In this document: one piece after another, positions 1 through 8,947 of the stretch
How the letters are laid out: each line of letters begins with the position of its first letter
How positions within the stretch are numbered: position 1 is the stretch's first letter
Origin: Pseudidiomarina gelatinasegens
Lineage (GTDB): Bacteria > Pseudomonadota > Gammaproteobacteria > Enterobacterales > Alteromonadaceae
Reading direction: 5' to 3'
Length of the DNA stretch: 64,000 nt
NCBI RefSeq assembly: GCF_004025325.1
Contig: NZ_RSFE01000003.1
Span: 124,001-188,000, forward strand
Program-made: the position numbers and the translations under genes
Notes under the pieces: model-generated
Database searches by the model: none
What the model saw: only the letters and a program-made list of their open reading frames with translations
Told to the model about the DNA's origin: nothing

Positions 1-503
1 TCGCCCGGCCAAACGTCAAGCTGCTGCGCCAGTGTTTGTCCCAACACCACGCTGTAACTACCCTCTTGAAGCGCGTTCAAGCTGCCATACAGAATATTAT
101 CATTGAGCGGTTGAAATTGTTCACGCGCATCGGCAGCATCAGGAAACAAACCTTGAATGTATACCGGTCGTAACTGGCCACTGCTTTGCACCACACCCGC
201 ACTGCCCACCTGAGGCACCAAAGCGCGCTGGCCGGGTAACTTTGGGATGCTGGCAGCCAATTGCTGCCAATCCGAAATGCCAGCAGTACTATTTGAGGTA
301 ATTGTTAATTGGGGGACAACGCCTAAAATACGTTGCTTGAGCTGGGCTTCAAAGCCATTCATAACCGAACTAACAATAATTAATGCAGCTACACCGATAA
401 GAATTCCAGCAAGGGCAAATCGATTAATAAATCGAGTAAACCGATTCCCGTGACGGGCTCGGCTGTATCGTATTCCCAAAAATAAAGCAGCTGGCTTAAA
501 CAT
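1..503 (-). CDS. lolC: Lipoprotein-releasing ABC permease LolC/LolE, 5' part
   Basis: The reverse strand reads from ATG at 503 into the left edge of the window with no stop, giving about 167 residues of the N-terminus. A basic start (MFKPAALFLGIRYSRAR) is followed by one membrane segment around residues 30-50 (FALAGILIGVAALIIVSSV) and then a periplasmic MacB/Lol-type domain (MNGFEAQLKQRILGVVPQLTI). This is the pattern of the LolC/LolE inner-membrane subunits, which with LolD extract lipoproteins for LolA. Divergence from mfd, the arrangement also known in E. coli, favours LolC over LolE. The C-terminal membrane segments lie outside the window, so the subunit assignment rests on context. Confidence 0.85.
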   Translation of the reverse strand, partial: MFKPAALFLGIRYSRARHGNRFTRFINRFALAGILIGVAALIIVSSVMNGFEAQLKQRILGVVPQLTITSNSTAGISDWQQLAASIPKLPGQRALVPQVGSAGVVQSSGQLRPVYIQGLFPDAADAREQFQPLNDNILYGSLNALQEGSYSVVLGQTLAQQLDVWPG

Positions 504-634
504 GTGTGTCCTAAATAACTCATTGCTAAATAGCTCGCGCAGCAAGCATAAAGAAAACTGACGACTGATCCAAGCGTCAAGTTGCGGTATACTTCAATGC
601 ATACAATGAAACGCAGTAGAGAATTAAAAAACTC

Positions 635-3600
635 ATGACCAAAGCGTCTATTCTAACGCCACCAAAACCCGCGAATGCAACTCGAGATATCACCTGGCAA
701 AACCTTGCTGGAAGCAGTGTTGCGCTTGCGCTTGGACAGCTCATTGAACAACATGACGGGCCGGTACTGGTCGTTACACCGGACGCTCCGCAAGCCCATC
801 GTCTTGAACATGAAGTGCAATATTTCACGCCAACCTGGCGCCAGCAAGTGATGGTGTTTCCTGACTGGGAAACCTTGCCCTACGACAGCTTTTCACCGCA
901 TCAGGATATTATTTCAGAGCGTTTGAGTGTGCTTGCACGCCTACCGGATATGCAACGTGGCGCACTGATTGTTTCGTTAAATACGTTAATGCATCGTATT
1001 GCTCCCACTAACTATGTTGCGGGGCAAGCTGTTCAGGTTAATAAGGGCCAGAAACTGGACATCCATGGCCTGCGGCAGCGCCTTGAGCGCGCCGGTTATC
1101 GGCACGTTGCCCAGGTAATGGAGCATGGTGAGTTCTGCGTACGCGGTTCCTTGCTAGATTTATTTCCAATGGGCAGTTCGCAGCCCTATCGCATTGATTT
1201 TTTTGACGATGAAGTTGATTCAATTCGCATATTTGACCCAGACACACAGTTGTCCTCGGCAGAAATTGACGCAATCAACTTATTACCTGCTCACGAATTT
1301 CCGACGTCGCCAGCAGCGATTGATGCGTTTCGCGCGCGTTACCGCGAGATGTTTGACGCGTCGAACTCCCGTGATTCAGTTTACTATCAGGTCTCGAACC
1401 AACAGTTCCCAGGCGGCGTCGAATATTACTTGCCGCTATTCTTCGAACAAACTGCAAGCCTATTTGATTACTTACCGGATAACACACTACTGGTTTCGTT
1501 TGGCGATCTACAAGGCAGCCTTGATCAACTCTGGCACGATATCAATCAACGCTACGAGCAACGTCGCTATGACCCGCTGCGCCCCTTAGTTCCGCCAGCA
1601 CAACTATTTTTATCCGCTGATCAGGTACACGGTGCATTTAAGGCCATGCCGCGTATTCGGGCCATGGTACCCGACGGAAAACCGCAGCCAGGCCCGCAGC
1701 TTTTCAAAACCGATAGTTTGGGCGAGATTGCGGTTAATCATCAATTAAAGAACCCACTCGAGAGCTTACAAAAGCGCTTACAACAGGCGTTCGCCGAGAA
1801 ACAGCGCGTGCTGTTTTTGGTGGAATCAGCTGGGCGCCGCGAAACCTTGCGGGAATTATTGGCGCCGTTGCAATTGCACTTGACCGAGTTTGACCAGTTT
1901 GATGACTTTATAACAAGCACGGATACGAGCGGCATTTGTGTAAGCCCTATTATTAATTCGTTTGCCTTGCCCGAACAAAAATTACTGGTTATTACCGAAA
2001 CCGAATTATTAGGTCAACGCATTGCTCAGCGCCGTCGCCGCGATCAAAAAGCGACTGTCAGTGCTGAAAATATGGTGCGCAACTTAGCTGAGCTGCGCAT
2101 TGGCCAACCGGTTGTTCATATCGATCATGGCGTGGGCCGGTATCAAGGTTTGCAAACCCTGGACACAGGTGGCGTCACTACCGAGTTTGTGACTATCGAA
2201 TATGCCAGTGGCAGTAAACTTTATGTGCCGGTAGCAGCGCTGCACGTATTGAGCCGCTACAGCGGTGGTGAGGAAGCCTCAGCGCCACTACACAAACTCG
2301 GTAACGACCAATGGGAAAAAGCGAAACGCAAAGCTGCTGAAAAAATTCGTGATGTTGCGGCCGAGCTACTCGATGTGTATGCCCGGCGCGAAGCGAAACC
2401 AGGTTACGCCTATAATCTTGATACTGAAGAATACCAGCGCTTTGCCAACAGCTTCCCGTTTGAAGAAACTGATGATCAGCAGGCGGCAATTACAGGTGTA
2501 CTTGCCGACATGCAGTCTGACCGTGCGATGGACCGTTTGGTCTGTGGTGACGTCGGTTTTGGTAAAACAGAGGTTGCCATGCGCGCCGCTTTCGTTGCGG
2601 TTAGCGACGCGAAACAAGTGGCTGTGTTAGTACCCACAACCTTATTGGCGCAACAACATTTTGAAAACTTTAAAGACCGTTTCGCGGATTGGCCGATTCG
2701 CGTTGAAGTTCTGTCACGTTTTAAAACTGGCAAGCAAACGCAAAAGATTTTAGAAGATCTCGCGCAAGGCAAAATTGATTTGGTGATTGGCACGCATAAA
2801 CTGCTGAGCGCCGACGTAAAGTTCAAAGATCTCGGGCTGCTAATTGTTGACGAAGAACACCGCTTTGGGGTGCGCCAAAAAGAAGCCGTAAAACGCTTAC
2901 GTGCTGACGTTGATATTTTAACGCTTACCGCAACCCCAATTCCGCGCACATTAAATATGGCCATGCACGGCGTGCGCGATTTATCCATTATCGCTACCCC
3001 ACCGGCCAAGCGCTTAGCGGTTAAAACCTTTGTGCGTGAATATGATGAGCCAACAATTCGTGAGGCGGTGCTGCGTGAGATTCTGCGTGGCGGTCAAGTT
3101 TACTTTTTGCACAATAATGTCGAAACCATTGAGAAAACTGCTGCGACCATAGCAGCGTTAGTTCCAGAAGCGCGGGTGACTGTGGCGCACGGGCAAATGC
3201 GTGAACGTGACCTCGAACGCATTATGTCGGATTTTTATCATCAACGTTATAACGTGCTGGTTTGCACAACCATTGTGGAAACCGGCATTGATGTGCCAAC
3301 CGCCAATACCATCATTATGGATCGCGCGGATCATCTCGGACTGGCCCAAATGCATCAGTTACGCGGTCGCGTTGGACGTTCGCACCATCAAGCATACGCA
3401 TACTTGTTAACGCCAAATCCGAAGCGCATGACCAAAGACGCGATGAAACGTCTTGAAGCGATTTCCCAACTTGAAGACCTGGGCGCTGGTTTCATGCTGG
3501 CGACACACGACCTGGAAATTCGTGGTGCGGGTGAATTGCTTGGTGATGACCAAAGTGGACAAATTGAAACCATCGGCTTCACGCTCTATATGGAAATGCT

Positions 3601-4102
3601 CGAACAAGCAGTGAAAGCATTACGCGAAGGCAAACAGCCCGCTCTTGATCAGTTACTTAAAGCCCAAACAGAAATTGATCTTCGTGTGCCAGCGTTATTA
3701 CCTGAAACCTACATCGCCGATGTGAATACTCGCTTAAGCCTCTATAAACGCATTGCGAGTAGTGACGATGTGCAAAGTTTGCATGAAATTCAGGTTGAAC
3801 TGATTGACCGCTTTGGTCTTTTACCCGATGCAGTTAAAAACCTGGTGCGGGTAACTGAACTACGCAATCGGGCCGGCGCACTGGGAATTCGTAAAATAGA
3901 CGGTGGCCCGCAGAGTATTAACATCGAGTTTGCCGATGACACGCGTGTGTCTCCGCAAATTTTGATTGGTTTAATTCAATCTCAACCGGATGAATACCGT
4001 CTTGACGGCCCTAATCGTTTACGTATTCTTCGTAAAATAGATGATACTCAAGGTCGTCTGAAACTGGTAGAGTCGTTATTAGACGAGTTTGCACGAGGAT
4101 AA
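635..4102 (+). CDS. mfd: Transcription-repair coupling factor Mfd
   Basis: The 1155-aa product has the usual Mfd length. It removes RNA polymerase stalled at DNA lesions and recruits UvrA. The order of parts is an N-terminal UvrB-like region, the CarD-like RNA polymerase interaction domain (LRIGQPVVHIDHGVGRYQGL), then a RecG-type translocase with Walker A GDVGFGKTE (Lys 644), the DEEH box at residues 739-742, TATPIPRTL and a C-terminal TRCF domain. The ATG at 635 has no strong ribosome-binding site; an upstream ATG at 605 is closed by a stop at once. It is divergent from lolC and 2 nt from csiV, so the two downstream genes are probably co-transcribed. Confidence 0.98.
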   Translation: MTKASILTPPKPANATRDITWQNLAGSSVALALGQLIEQHDGPVLVVTPDAPQAHRLEHEVQYFTPTWRQQVMVFPDWETLPYDSFSPHQDIISERLSVLARLPDMQRGALIVSLNTLMHRIAPTNYVAGQAVQVNKGQKLDIHGLRQRLERAGYRHVAQVMEHGEFCVRGSLLDLFPMGSSQPYRIDFFDDEVDSIRIFDPDTQLSSAEIDAINLLPAHEFPTSPAAIDAFRARYREMFDASNSRDSVYYQVSNQQFPGGVEYYLPLFFEQTASLFDYLPDNTLLVSFGDLQGSLDQLWHDINQRYEQRRYDPLRPLVPPAQLFLSADQVHGAFKAMPRIRAMVPDGKPQPGPQLFKTDSLGEIAVNHQLKNPLESLQKRLQQAFAEKQRVLFLVESAGRRETLRELLAPLQLHLTEFDQFDDFITSTDTSGICVSPIINSFALPEQKLLVITETELLGQRIAQRRRRDQKATVSAENMVRNLAELRIGQPVVHIDHGVGRYQGLQTLDTGGVTTEFVTIEYASGSKLYVPVAALHVLSRYSGGEEASAPLHKLGNDQWEKAKRKAAEKIRDVAAELLDVYARREAKPGYAYNLDTEEYQRFANSFPFEETDDQQAAITGVLADMQSDRAMDRLVCGDVGFGKTEVAMRAAFVAVSDAKQVAVLVPTTLLAQQHFENFKDRFADWPIRVEVLSRFKTGKQTQKILEDLAQGKIDLVIGTHKLLSADVKFKDLGLLIVDEEHRFGVRQKEAVKRLRADVDILTLTATPIPRTLNMAMHGVRDLSIIATPPAKRLAVKTFVREYDEPTIREAVLREILRGGQVYFLHNNVETIEKTAATIAALVPEARVTVAHGQMRERDLERIMSDFYHQRYNVLVCTTIVETGIDVPTANTIIMDRADHLGLAQMHQLRGRVGRSHHQAYAYLLTPNPKRMTKDAMKRLEAISQLEDLGAGFMLATHDLEIRGAGELLGDDQSGQIETIGFTLYMEMLEQAVKALREGKQPALDQLLKAQTEIDLRVPALLPETYIADVNTRLSLYKRIASSDDVQSLHEIQVELIDRFGLLPDAVKNLVRVTELRNRAGALGIRKIDGGPQSINIEFADDTRVSPQILIGLIQSQPDEYRLDGPNRLRILRKIDDTQGRLKLVESLLDEFARG

Positions 4103-4104
4103 TT

Positions 4105-5190
4105 ATGACTGCTTGGTTGCGTACGAGCCTAATCGCATTTGGTTTAGCTATTTCTACCGCTGGTTTCGCTCAGGAAAACCCTGAAGATTGGCGTTGGTTT
4201 GAGGTTGAGGTGTTGGTGTTTAAGCACACCGAAACTGCTGATATCGAAGAATTCCCTTGGCACCCCCCTCGCCAGGTGGAAGTAGCCAATGATCCACTTT
4301 CAGAGTTTTATGCACCAAATTTTTATGGCCTGCTTCATGATATTCCTAAGTGCCCTGATTCGGAGCAGAGACTTCAAGTACGCCCTGTGTTTTGTGCCCA
4401 AGCCAATGAACTCGATCCGTTCGCTGAACCTTGGTATCAACCAGAGCGAATTTTGAGTGGTTTCAAACATGCGCCGGCAACTGTAATTAACGGTTTTGGT
4501 GGCGACATGACACAGTCGACCGGACCTTATCTGCTGGCGGAAACTGCGCACACCTTTAATGATTTCCGAGAACAGCTGGAACGTCGAAATGTTGGCACGC
4601 CGTTGCTGCATGTAACCTATCGAATTCCCGTTTTTAACCGCAGTGCTAATAATAAAGTTCGCTTGTTCGGTGGCCGTAACTTTGGCCAAAGCTTCTTACC
4701 AAGCGGATACGAACAGCCACCTTTTGCTCACCTCGACGCCATTGATGATACTAGCGACAGTGAACCACAGTTATTTGAAGAGCTCGAAATACTGTTAGAT
4801 CAAGTTAATCAGAACGCGCTCAATTTGAGTTATCGTGATCACCGCACTCCAAATCCACCGCCACTGCTGCCGGAACGAGAGCATTCCGAGCGCCCAACAC
4901 CGGTGTGGGAACTGGATGGTACTTTGCATATCTACTTGGTGGGCAACTATTTGCATATCGACAGTGATCTTGAATTGCGATCACCTCAAAAGGTGCGTTT
5001 CAATCAACGCGAACTGCCAGCGCAGCTCGAACAAGCATTGCAAGTGGAACGAATAACTTCACAGTTTTTGCGCAGCTATCGACTGAACCAGTTACGTCGC
5101 GTGATCAGTCATGAAACCCATTACTTTGATCACCCACAACTCGGTTTAGTGGTCCAGATTCGCCGCACTGACTTATCGGCGCGACGCTGA
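4105..5190 (+). CDS. csiV: CsiV-family peptidoglycan-binding protein
   Basis: The 361-aa protein starts with a signal peptide (cleavage expected after GFAQ) and continues with WRWFEVEVLVFKHTE, the N-terminal signature of the CsiV family. The C-terminal half (DGTLHIYLVGNYLHIDSDLEL) also fits the family. In Vibrio cholerae CsiV binds peptidoglycan and protects cell shape under D-amino acid stress; the role here is inferred by homology. It begins 2 nt after mfd, and mfd-csiV adjacency is common in marine gammaproteobacteria, although no functional link to repair is known. Confidence 0.85.
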   Translation: MTAWLRTSLIAFGLAISTAGFAQENPEDWRWFEVEVLVFKHTETADIEEFPWHPPRQVEVANDPLSEFYAPNFYGLLHDIPKCPDSEQRLQVRPVFCAQANELDPFAEPWYQPERILSGFKHAPATVINGFGGDMTQSTGPYLLAETAHTFNDFREQLERRNVGTPLLHVTYRIPVFNRSANNKVRLFGGRNFGQSFLPSGYEQPPFAHLDAIDDTSDSEPQLFEELEILLDQVNQNALNLSYRDHRTPNPPPLLPEREHSERPTPVWELDGTLHIYLVGNYLHIDSDLELRSPQKVRFNQRELPAQLEQALQVERITSQFLRSYRLNQLRRVISHETHYFDHPQLGLVVQIRRTDLSARR

Positions 5191-5220
5191 GCTGCGCTAA
5201 GTAAGAGCATAGGAATTGCT

Positions 5221-5721
5221 ATGGAAAAGTACGAAGAACTGCTGCTTGCGCTGAGAAAGGTTATACGTGCAACAGATTTGTACTCAAAACAGTTAAACAA
5301 ATTAACGGGGCTAACGGCCCCGCAATTATTGATTCTGAGGGAAATTGCTGCAGCACCGGACGGTATTACAGCCAGTTCAGTTGCCCAAAATATTACCTTG
5401 AGCCCGGCTACGGTAAGTAATGTTATTGATCGGTTAGAGCATCGCGAACTGATTCACCGCGAGCGCAGCACGCAGGATAGACGCCGCGTTGTTTTATCAC
5501 TAACGCCAACGGGCCGAGCGCGTCTTGCCGAAGCGCCTCGCCCGCTACAAGAAGATTTTATTCATAAATTTCAGGCACTCGCTGATTGGGAACAATCACA
5601 GTTAGTGGCTGGAATGCAACGAATAGCTGCCATGATGGATGCGGAACGACTCGATGCCGCAAACGTACTTGAAGTAGGAACCTATGAACAAAAAAAATAT
5701 CGTACGCGCAAGCCTAAGTAG
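5221..5721 (+). CDS. MarR-family transcriptional regulator
   Basis: This 166-aa protein has the MarR winged-helix layout: a dimerisation helix, then a helix-turn-helix (SSVAQNITLSPATVSNVIDR), a beta wing rich in Arg (RSTQDRRRVVLSLTPTGRA) and a C-terminal dimerisation helix. It starts 30 nt after csiV. Its last 38 nt overlap the start of the nuclease gene, whose ribosome-binding site (GTAGGAAC) lies inside this reading frame, so the two are probably translationally coupled. The ligand and target genes cannot be read from sequence; the downstream nuclease is an obvious candidate target. Confidence 0.88.
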   Translation: MEKYEELLLALRKVIRATDLYSKQLNKLTGLTAPQLLILREIAAAPDGITASSVAQNITLSPATVSNVIDRLEHRELIHRERSTQDRRRVVLSLTPTGRARLAEAPRPLQEDFIHKFQALADWEQSQLVAGMQRIAAMMDAERLDAANVLEVGTYEQKKYRTRKPK

Positions 5722-7474
5722 CCTCTCGATACTGGTACTTGCCAGTTGCGCTCAAGTAGCGCAGCCACCGCTGTGCTTAAGCGACGTTACCCGTATTAAT
5801 CAAATACAAGGCACCAGTGCAGAATCAAGCCTGGTCGGTCAGCAAGTCACTATCCGAGGCGTGGTAACCGCAGCATGGCAGAGTTCCGACGCGCTGGGTG
5901 GTTACTTTATACAAAGCGTACCCAATGACGTCGACAACAACGCGATGACATCCGAAGGGCTATTCGTTTCAGCTGCGAATACCACACTATCGATGAATGT
6001 TGGTGAGCTGGCGTATGTTACTGGTACCATTGGTGAGAGTAATGGCCTCACGCAAATTGACACGATCACAGCCTTCGCGGTTTGTGACAGCAACCTGACC
6101 GTAGAACCGACGCAATTTGAATTGCCGGTTGCAAACTTTGAGCAATTCGAAGCGCTTGAAGGCATGCTGCTCTCGTTAACGCAGTCATTAACTGTAAATG
6201 GACATTATCAATTACTTCGTCATGGTCAGTTCGATGTTGCACCGCATCGTTTATACACACCAACGCAGCATGTTGAACCGGGTGAGCCTGCTCGTAAGCG
6301 TGCACTGGCGAATAAACTTGCTCGCCTTGTTATCGATGACAACCAAGCACCAAATCCTGACGAAATCAAAATTCCGGCACCCGCACTTAGTGCCGACAAT
6401 AGCTTACGCAGTGGCGATACCATCGGCCCAGTATCTGGTATATTAAGCGAGTTTCGTGGCGATTATCGGCTGCAACCCACTTCAACCATTGAAGTGATTA
6501 AAACCAACAGTCGCCCGCAGCCACCGCAAAGCCCAGCGACGAATACTATAAGAGTGGCAGCATTCAACGTGCTTAACTATTTTAACGGCGAGGGTCGTGA
6601 AAAATCATTTCCAACTGAACGAGGGGCAAAAACTGCGGAAGAATTTGCTCGCCAGCATCAAAAGATTATCGCAGCACTGAGCCAGTTAAATGCCGATGTG
6701 ATTGGCTTAATGGAAATTGAAAACGATGGCTACAACAGTCACAGTGCAATTCACGAGCTAACTGATGCCTTAGCAACAGCCACAGGGCACCCATGGCGCT
6801 TTATTCAGGCCGATCAAGACCGCTTCGGCACTGATGCCATTACCAATGGCTTAATTTACCGTAGCGACAAGGTACGTCCTGAAGGGGAACCGTTAACAAT
6901 TAACCAAGCACCTTTTGGGCAGCGCAGTCGACTTCCTCTTATTCAACGTTTTGTACCCTACAACACCGTCGAAAACCTAGTGATTTCAGTCAATCATTTT
7001 AAGTCTAAAGGCAGCTGTCCAAGTGATCGGAAAGATGCCAACGCTAATCAGAACGATGGCCAGGCCTGTTGGAATCAAGCCCGCACAGAGTCATCGCAAC
7101 TGCTGGCTGACTTCATTGATAATCATCCTGAACTGCGGCGTCACTCTTTGCGCGTGCTCATGGGTGATTTCAATGCTTATGCACAAGAAGATCCGATTCA
7201 GACATTATTAAAACGCGGTTATTACAATCGAATAGACTACTTTAACCCGCAAGGCTACAGCTATGTCTATGACGCTCAGGCCGGCAGCCTTGACCATTTA
7301 TTGGTTTCTTCAGGCCTCACAGCACGGGTGGTCAATCAGGCTATTTGGTCAATAAATGCTGATGAGCCAACTCTATTGCAATACAATAACGCGAATAAAA
7401 ATCCAAACTGGTATGCCCCGTCGCCTTACCGTGCGTCAGATCATGATCCGGTATATGCGGACATACAGTTTTAG
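5684..7474 (+). CDS. Extracellular nuclease of ExeM/NucH type, predicted lipoprotein
   Basis: The 596-aa product begins with a lipoprotein signal (SILVLASC, lipidated Cys 22), so it is probably anchored to the outer membrane. An OB-fold-like region (residues about 35-270; VRGVVTAAWQ, VSGILSEFRGDYRLQP) precedes an endonuclease/exonuclease/phosphatase domain with VAAFNVLNYFN, LMEIENDG, VNHFKSKG, MGDFNAY and SDHDPVY. This is the architecture of Shewanella ExeM and related nucleases that degrade extracellular DNA. I infer a role in nutrient phosphate and nucleoside scavenging, together with the alkaline phosphatase that follows. ATG 5684 has a ribosome-binding site within the MarR gene. Confidence 0.9.
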   Translation: MNKKNIVRASLSSLSILVLASCAQVAQPPLCLSDVTRINQIQGTSAESSLVGQQVTIRGVVTAAWQSSDALGGYFIQSVPNDVDNNAMTSEGLFVSAANTTLSMNVGELAYVTGTIGESNGLTQIDTITAFAVCDSNLTVEPTQFELPVANFEQFEALEGMLLSLTQSLTVNGHYQLLRHGQFDVAPHRLYTPTQHVEPGEPARKRALANKLARLVIDDNQAPNPDEIKIPAPALSADNSLRSGDTIGPVSGILSEFRGDYRLQPTSTIEVIKTNSRPQPPQSPATNTIRVAAFNVLNYFNGEGREKSFPTERGAKTAEEFARQHQKIIAALSQLNADVIGLMEIENDGYNSHSAIHELTDALATATGHPWRFIQADQDRFGTDAITNGLIYRSDKVRPEGEPLTINQAPFGQRSRLPLIQRFVPYNTVENLVISVNHFKSKGSCPSDRKDANANQNDGQACWNQARTESSQLLADFIDNHPELRRHSLRVLMGDFNAYAQEDPIQTLLKRGYYNRIDYFNPQGYSYVYDAQAGSLDHLLVSSGLTARVVNQAIWSINADEPTLLQYNNANKNPNWYAPSPYRASDHDPVYADIQF

Positions 7475-7496
7475 ATCTAAATACTGACAGTGTCGG

Positions 7497-7521
7497 CAGC
7501 GGATGAAGCGTCATACCGCTG
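7497..7521. terminator. Weak hairpin after the nuclease gene
   Basis: CAGCGGATGA (7497-7506) pairs with TCAT-A-CCGCTG (7511-7521) around loop AGCG, with one bulged A. Only a short T-rich stretch follows, so intrinsic termination is uncertain. A single CTGTCAT half-site (7519-7525) resembles half of a Pho box, but a second half at the expected spacing is not recognisable. Confidence 0.35.
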
Positions 7522-7572
7522 TCATCTTTGAAGATTAAAATATCGATAATCATCATTAAGTGGATAATATTT

Positions 7573-8937
7573 ATGTTGTTACGCGTAACTACAGCCATGA
7601 CGATGGCTACACTGGTATTATCAGGCTGTGCCGCTAACTCAGCGACTAATAAACCAGAAGCTTCTGCTCAACCCAATTCAGCACCAAATATTATCTTTAT
7701 GATTGGTGACGGCATGGGGTTTGAATATATTTCCGCTTATCGTTATGCCATGAGCGAGATAGGTTCTGAACATTTAGCTTCGACGCCATTTGACGACCTC
7801 TTGGTTGGCGCCGCAACCACCTATCCTGAAGATAGCACCTGGGTTACGGATTCCGCCGCGAGTGCAACAGCTCTAGCTACTGGCCATAAGAGCTACAATG
7901 GTGCAATTGGCGTTGATGCGCAAAAGCTACCACAACAAACGCTAATGGAGCTTGCTCGCAGTAAAGGCTGGTCGACAGGCGCTGTCGCAACGGTACAGGT
8001 AAACCACGCGACGCCTGCCAGTTTCTTTACCCATCACCCTTCGCGCAGTCTCTACAACGCCATTGCGGATTCCTATGCTCAGCAAGTCACTGAAGGCGGA
8101 TGGAGTTTCGATGTATTACTTGGCGGTGGCTACGACTACTTTAATCGTGACGACATGAATTGGCTGCCGAAATTAGAGCAACAAGGCATGACTGTGGTCA
8201 CGGAAATGGACCAACTCGATACGGTTGAAACAACACCTGTGTTGGGCTTGTTCGCTCCAACTGCATTGCCCTTTGCAATTGATGACGAACCAGAGCGCTT
8301 AGCCCAAATGACCCAACACGCGTTACGCGCTCTAACCCACAAATCAGCACAAAACGGCAAGCCGTTCGCATTGATGGTTGAAGGCAGTATGATTGACTGG
8401 TGTGGGCATGCGAATGATATTGCCTGTGCAGTGCATGAAATGGCTGACTTTGCCGCTGCTGTCGAAGTGGTACGTGATTATATGAAGCAACATCCAAACA
8501 CGTTGCTCGTGATCACAGCGGATCATTCCACAGGCGGCCTAACGCTTGGACAAGGCGGTGAGTATGCGTGGTATTCAGACAAGGTTATGGGCATCAACCA
8601 GTCGCTTGAAGTGATGGCGACGGCCCTGCTCGATTTACCAAAATCTGAGTGGCGCGAGTATTTAGCGCCTCGCTTAAATCTTGAGCTAACCGAACAACAA
8701 TGGCAACAAATCGCTGCCATCACTATTAGCCCTGACCTGAAAGGCCGAAGCCGCCTCGCCCCAATTCGAAACGTGTTGGTTCCTATTATTAGCGAACACA
8801 CACGTACCGGGTGGACCACCACCGGACACACCGCTGTGGATGTTCCGGTAATGGCATCTGGCCCGGGCGCTGACGCGTTTAAAGGTTACATCGATAACAC
8901 CGATATCGCCAAAGCCCTATTAAAGCTGGTGCGTTAA
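7573..8937 (+). CDS. Alkaline phosphatase, PhoA superfamily, predicted lipoprotein
   Basis: The frame is open from a TTG at 7528, but ATG 7573 is preferred: it gives a clean lipoprotein signal (TLVLSGC, Cys 19) and has an upstream AGTGGA. The 454-aa protein has the metal-binding FMIGDGMG (Asp 46), the nucleophile loop VTDSAASATALATGHKS (Ser 94), MVEGSMIDWCGHAND, ADHSTGG and a final HTAVDVPV. It should hydrolyse phosphomonoesters in the periplasm or at the outer membrane. It lies 98 nt after the nuclease, and the pair could release phosphate from extracellular DNA. The end of the gene interlocks with the convergent asnB. Confidence 0.93.
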   Translation: MLLRVTTAMTMATLVLSGCAANSATNKPEASAQPNSAPNIIFMIGDGMGFEYISAYRYAMSEIGSEHLASTPFDDLLVGAATTYPEDSTWVTDSAASATALATGHKSYNGAIGVDAQKLPQQTLMELARSKGWSTGAVATVQVNHATPASFFTHHPSRSLYNAIADSYAQQVTEGGWSFDVLLGGGYDYFNRDDMNWLPKLEQQGMTVVTEMDQLDTVETTPVLGLFAPTALPFAIDDEPERLAQMTQHALRALTHKSAQNGKPFALMVEGSMIDWCGHANDIACAVHEMADFAAAVEVVRDYMKQHPNTLLVITADHSTGGLTLGQGGEYAWYSDKVMGINQSLEVMATALLDLPKSEWREYLAPRLNLELTEQQWQQIAAITISPDLKGRSRLAPIRNVLVPIISEHTRTGWTTTGHTAVDVPVMASGPGADAFKGYIDNTDIAKALLKLVR

Positions 8938-8947
8938 GCGCACCAGC
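8925..8947. other. Hairpin carrying both stop codons of convergent genes
   Basis: GCTGGTGCG (8925-8933) and CGCACCAGC (8939-8947) form a perfect 9-bp stem around loop TTAAG. The loop holds the TAA of the phosphatase (8935-8937) and, on the other strand, the TAA of asnB (8936-8934). Neither strand has a T-run after the stem, so it is not a classical intrinsic terminator, but it would form at the 3' end of both messages. Confidence 0.6.

Noticed and set aside
7519-7525. Pho box before the alkaline phosphatase gene
   Set aside because: Only one CTGTCAT half-site is present; no second half at the proper spacing.
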